The notes beneath the pieces were generated by a model, which did not search any database, was not told the DNA's origin, and worked only from the letters and a program-made list of their open reading frames with translations. Positions 33,731-34,905 of a stretch of DNA of 34,905 bases are shown in pieces. Origin of the DNA: Bacteroidota bacterium (GTDB lineage: Bacteria > Bacteroidota > Bacteroidia > Bacteroidales > B39-G9); the NCBI GenBank assembly GCA_003648455.1, contig QMPG01000002.1, forward strand, positions 1 through 34,905, in the 5' to 3' direction. How positions within the stretch are numbered: the first letter of the stretch is position 1; each line of letters starts with the position of its first letter. The position numbers and the translations under genes were made by a program.

Positions 33731-34714
33731 ATGAACTTATATCCATTAAAATTCAAACCTATCTACATAGAAAAAATTTGGGGGGGCACAAAAATTAAAA
33801 CATTTTTAAATAAAAACATTTCTAATATAGATAATTGTGGTGAAAGCTGGGAAATATCATGTGTTAAAAACAATATCTCAGTTGTTGAAAATGGGTTTTT
33901 AAAGGATAATAATTTACAAGAAATTATTGAAGTTTACATGGGCGATATTGTTGGGGATACTGTTTTTGAAAAATTTGGAGATGAATTTCCTCTTCTTATA
34001 AAATTTATTGATGCTAATGACAATTTATCTGTTCAGGTTCACCCAAATGATGAGCTTGCCCAAGAAAGGCATAATACTAATGGGAAAACAGAAATGTGGT
34101 ATATTATTAATGCTGAAAAAGGAGCTCAACTAATTTCAGGCTTCAATAAAGAAATTAGTAAAACCACATATCTCAAACACCTAAAGAACAACACTTTAAC
34201 TGAAATCCTAAATTTTGAAGATGTAAGTACTGATGATGTGTTTTTTATACCTGCCGGAAGAGTTCATGCGACAGGCAAAGGCATTCTTTTAGCAGAAATT
34301 CAACAAACATCAGATGTTACTTACCGAATTTTTGATTGGAACAGAAAAGATGCTAATGGGAAATCGCGTGAATTACACACAGATCTTGCTGTTGATGCTT
34401 TAGACTTTTCTCATCATAATAATTATAAAACAAAATATACAAAAAAAATCAATAAGAGTTCTAACTTAATTAATTGTCAATATTTTACAACAAATATTCT
34501 TGAGTTTGATAAGGAGATTGAAAAAGATTATAATGAATTAGATTCGTTTGTAATATACATGTGTATTGAGGGCTCTTATTCGATAAAATACAATGAGAAT
34601 AATGAAATAAAAATTTCAAAAGGTGAAACGGTTCTCTTACCTGCTGTTCTTGAAAATATTTTGCTAATGCCTAATGAGAAGACAAAACTTCTTGAGGTGT
34701 ATCTTAGTTTGTAA
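33731..34714 (+). CDS. manA: Mannose-6-phosphate isomerase, class I
   Basis: A 327-residue zinc enzyme interconverting mannose 6-phosphate and fructose 6-phosphate. Visible motifs are the opening KIWGGTKIKTFL, SWEIS, the zinc-site segment SVQVHPNDELAQ, KTEMWYIINAEKGAQLISGF, and FFIPAGRVHATGKGILLAEI followed by QQTSDVTYRIFDW. The short length fits the Bacillus YvyI/ManA subtype rather than the 390-residue enterobacterial form. It may supply mannose units for surface glycans. TATTTTTG at 33661-33668 is a possible -7 box. Confidence 0.94.
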   Translation: MNLYPLKFKPIYIEKIWGGTKIKTFLNKNISNIDNCGESWEISCVKNNISVVENGFLKDNNLQEIIEVYMGDIVGDTVFEKFGDEFPLLIKFIDANDNLSVQVHPNDELAQERHNTNGKTEMWYIINAEKGAQLISGFNKEISKTTYLKHLKNNTLTEILNFEDVSTDDVFFIPAGRVHATGKGILLAEIQQTSDVTYRIFDWNRKDANGKSRELHTDLAVDALDFSHHNNYKTKYTKKINKSSNLINCQYFTTNILEFDKEIEKDYNELDSFVIYMCIEGSYSIKYNENNEIKISKGETVLLPAVLENILLMPNEKTKLLEVYLSL

Positions 34715-34752
34715 GGTTTAAAGTTCAAAGTTTAAAGTTGAGCGATAGCGAA

Positions 34753-34770
34753 ATTCCGATACTTCGGGAT
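34753..34770. other. Short hairpin in low-complexity DNA after manA
   Basis: ATTCCGA (34753-34759) and TCGGGAT (34764-34770) pair with one G-T wobble around a 4-base loop, in DNA containing repeated GTTTAAAGTT/GTTCAAAGTT units (34717-34740). It may help end manA transcripts, but no clear T-run follows. Such CGGGAT-bearing elements look like a dispersed intergenic repeat. Confidence 0.4.
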
Positions 34771-34841
34771 TAAAAATTCTGCTTACTAATAACCTGAGTT
34801 CGATATAAGATATTATCACAGCTTCAATTATTTTTCTTTAG

Positions 34842-34900
34842 AAATTTATCCAAATTTTTGAAGTACTATCGGGATAATTCAAGAAAATTTGGATAAATTT
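34842..34900. repeat. Perfect 17-bp inverted repeat at the right edge
   Basis: AAATTTATCCAAATTTT (34842-34858) and AAAATTTGGATAAATTT (34884-34900) are perfect inverted copies around a 25-base loop that contains CTATCGGGAT. It may be a hairpin element, the end of a small mobile element, or a terminator for a gene beyond the edge. The window stops 5 bases later, so this cannot be decided. Confidence 0.6.
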
Positions 34901-34905
34901 ATATG

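Noticed and set aside
1..34905. tRNA, rRNA, CRISPR array, insertion sequence or prophage
   Set aside because: No TPsiC-type motifs, repeat-spacer series, transposase, integrase or phage structural genes were seen on either strand.

Overview
The window comes from an AT-rich genome of an anaerobic member of the Bacteroidota (Bacteroidales/Marinilabiliales-like); the exact taxon cannot be read from it. The evidence is the T9SS-style VCBS/FG-GAP secreted protein at the left edge, several outer-membrane beta-barrel genes of Bacteroidota type, the uppS-bamA-skp-skp-murI order, TAnnTTTG-type -7 boxes with few Shine-Dalgarno sequences, and strictly anaerobic redox enzymes ([FeFe]-hydrogenase, 2-oxoacid:ferredoxin oxidoreductase). 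No rRNA, tRNA, CRISPR array, IS element or prophage was seen.

Left edge (1-2.4 kb): the truncated start of a VCBS-repeat secreted protein, a small DUF1648 membrane protein, about 600 bases without a convincing gene, and a diacylglycerol-kinase-family lipid kinase.

Hydrogenase-signalling island (2.5-10.5 kb, + strand): two abutting Rex-type operators and a promoter precede hydC-hydB-hydA, a trimeric NAD(H)/ferredoxin-linked [FeFe]-hydrogenase. The same strand continues with a stand-alone receiver protein, a soluble receiver-histidine kinase, the NADH-sensing repressor Rex, and a PP2C phosphatase carrying a membrane anchor and two LysM domains. The hydrogenase, the NADH sensor that probably represses it, and a putative phospho-signalling branch are therefore packed together. 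All H-cluster cysteines of HydA are present. However, several second-shell and proton-relay residues that are near-invariant in model group A enzymes are replaced (positions 230, 232, 279, 299, 353 and 417), which is the most unusual feature of the window.

Middle (10.5-18.9 kb): a cysteine desulfurase-SelD fusion (selenium delivery joined to selenophosphate synthesis), an M24 aminopeptidase P, an M64 secreted metallopeptidase, a strong bidirectional terminator, then korB-korA on the minus strand. KorAB would supply the reduced ferredoxin that a trimeric hydrogenase of this type uses.

Envelope block (19.1-30.6 kb, minus strand): CBS-ACT protein, single-POTRA Omp85-like protein, NAD kinase, three DUF6089-like outer-membrane barrels, uppS, bamA, two skp paralogues and murI. 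This is an outer-membrane assembly and peptidoglycan-precursor neighbourhood.

Right end (30.6-34.9 kb): pdxJ, an alpha/beta hydrolase that overlaps a convergent DEDD exonuclease by 20 bases, uridine kinase and a class I mannose-6-phosphate isomerase. The window closes with low-complexity DNA and a perfect 17-bp inverted repeat.
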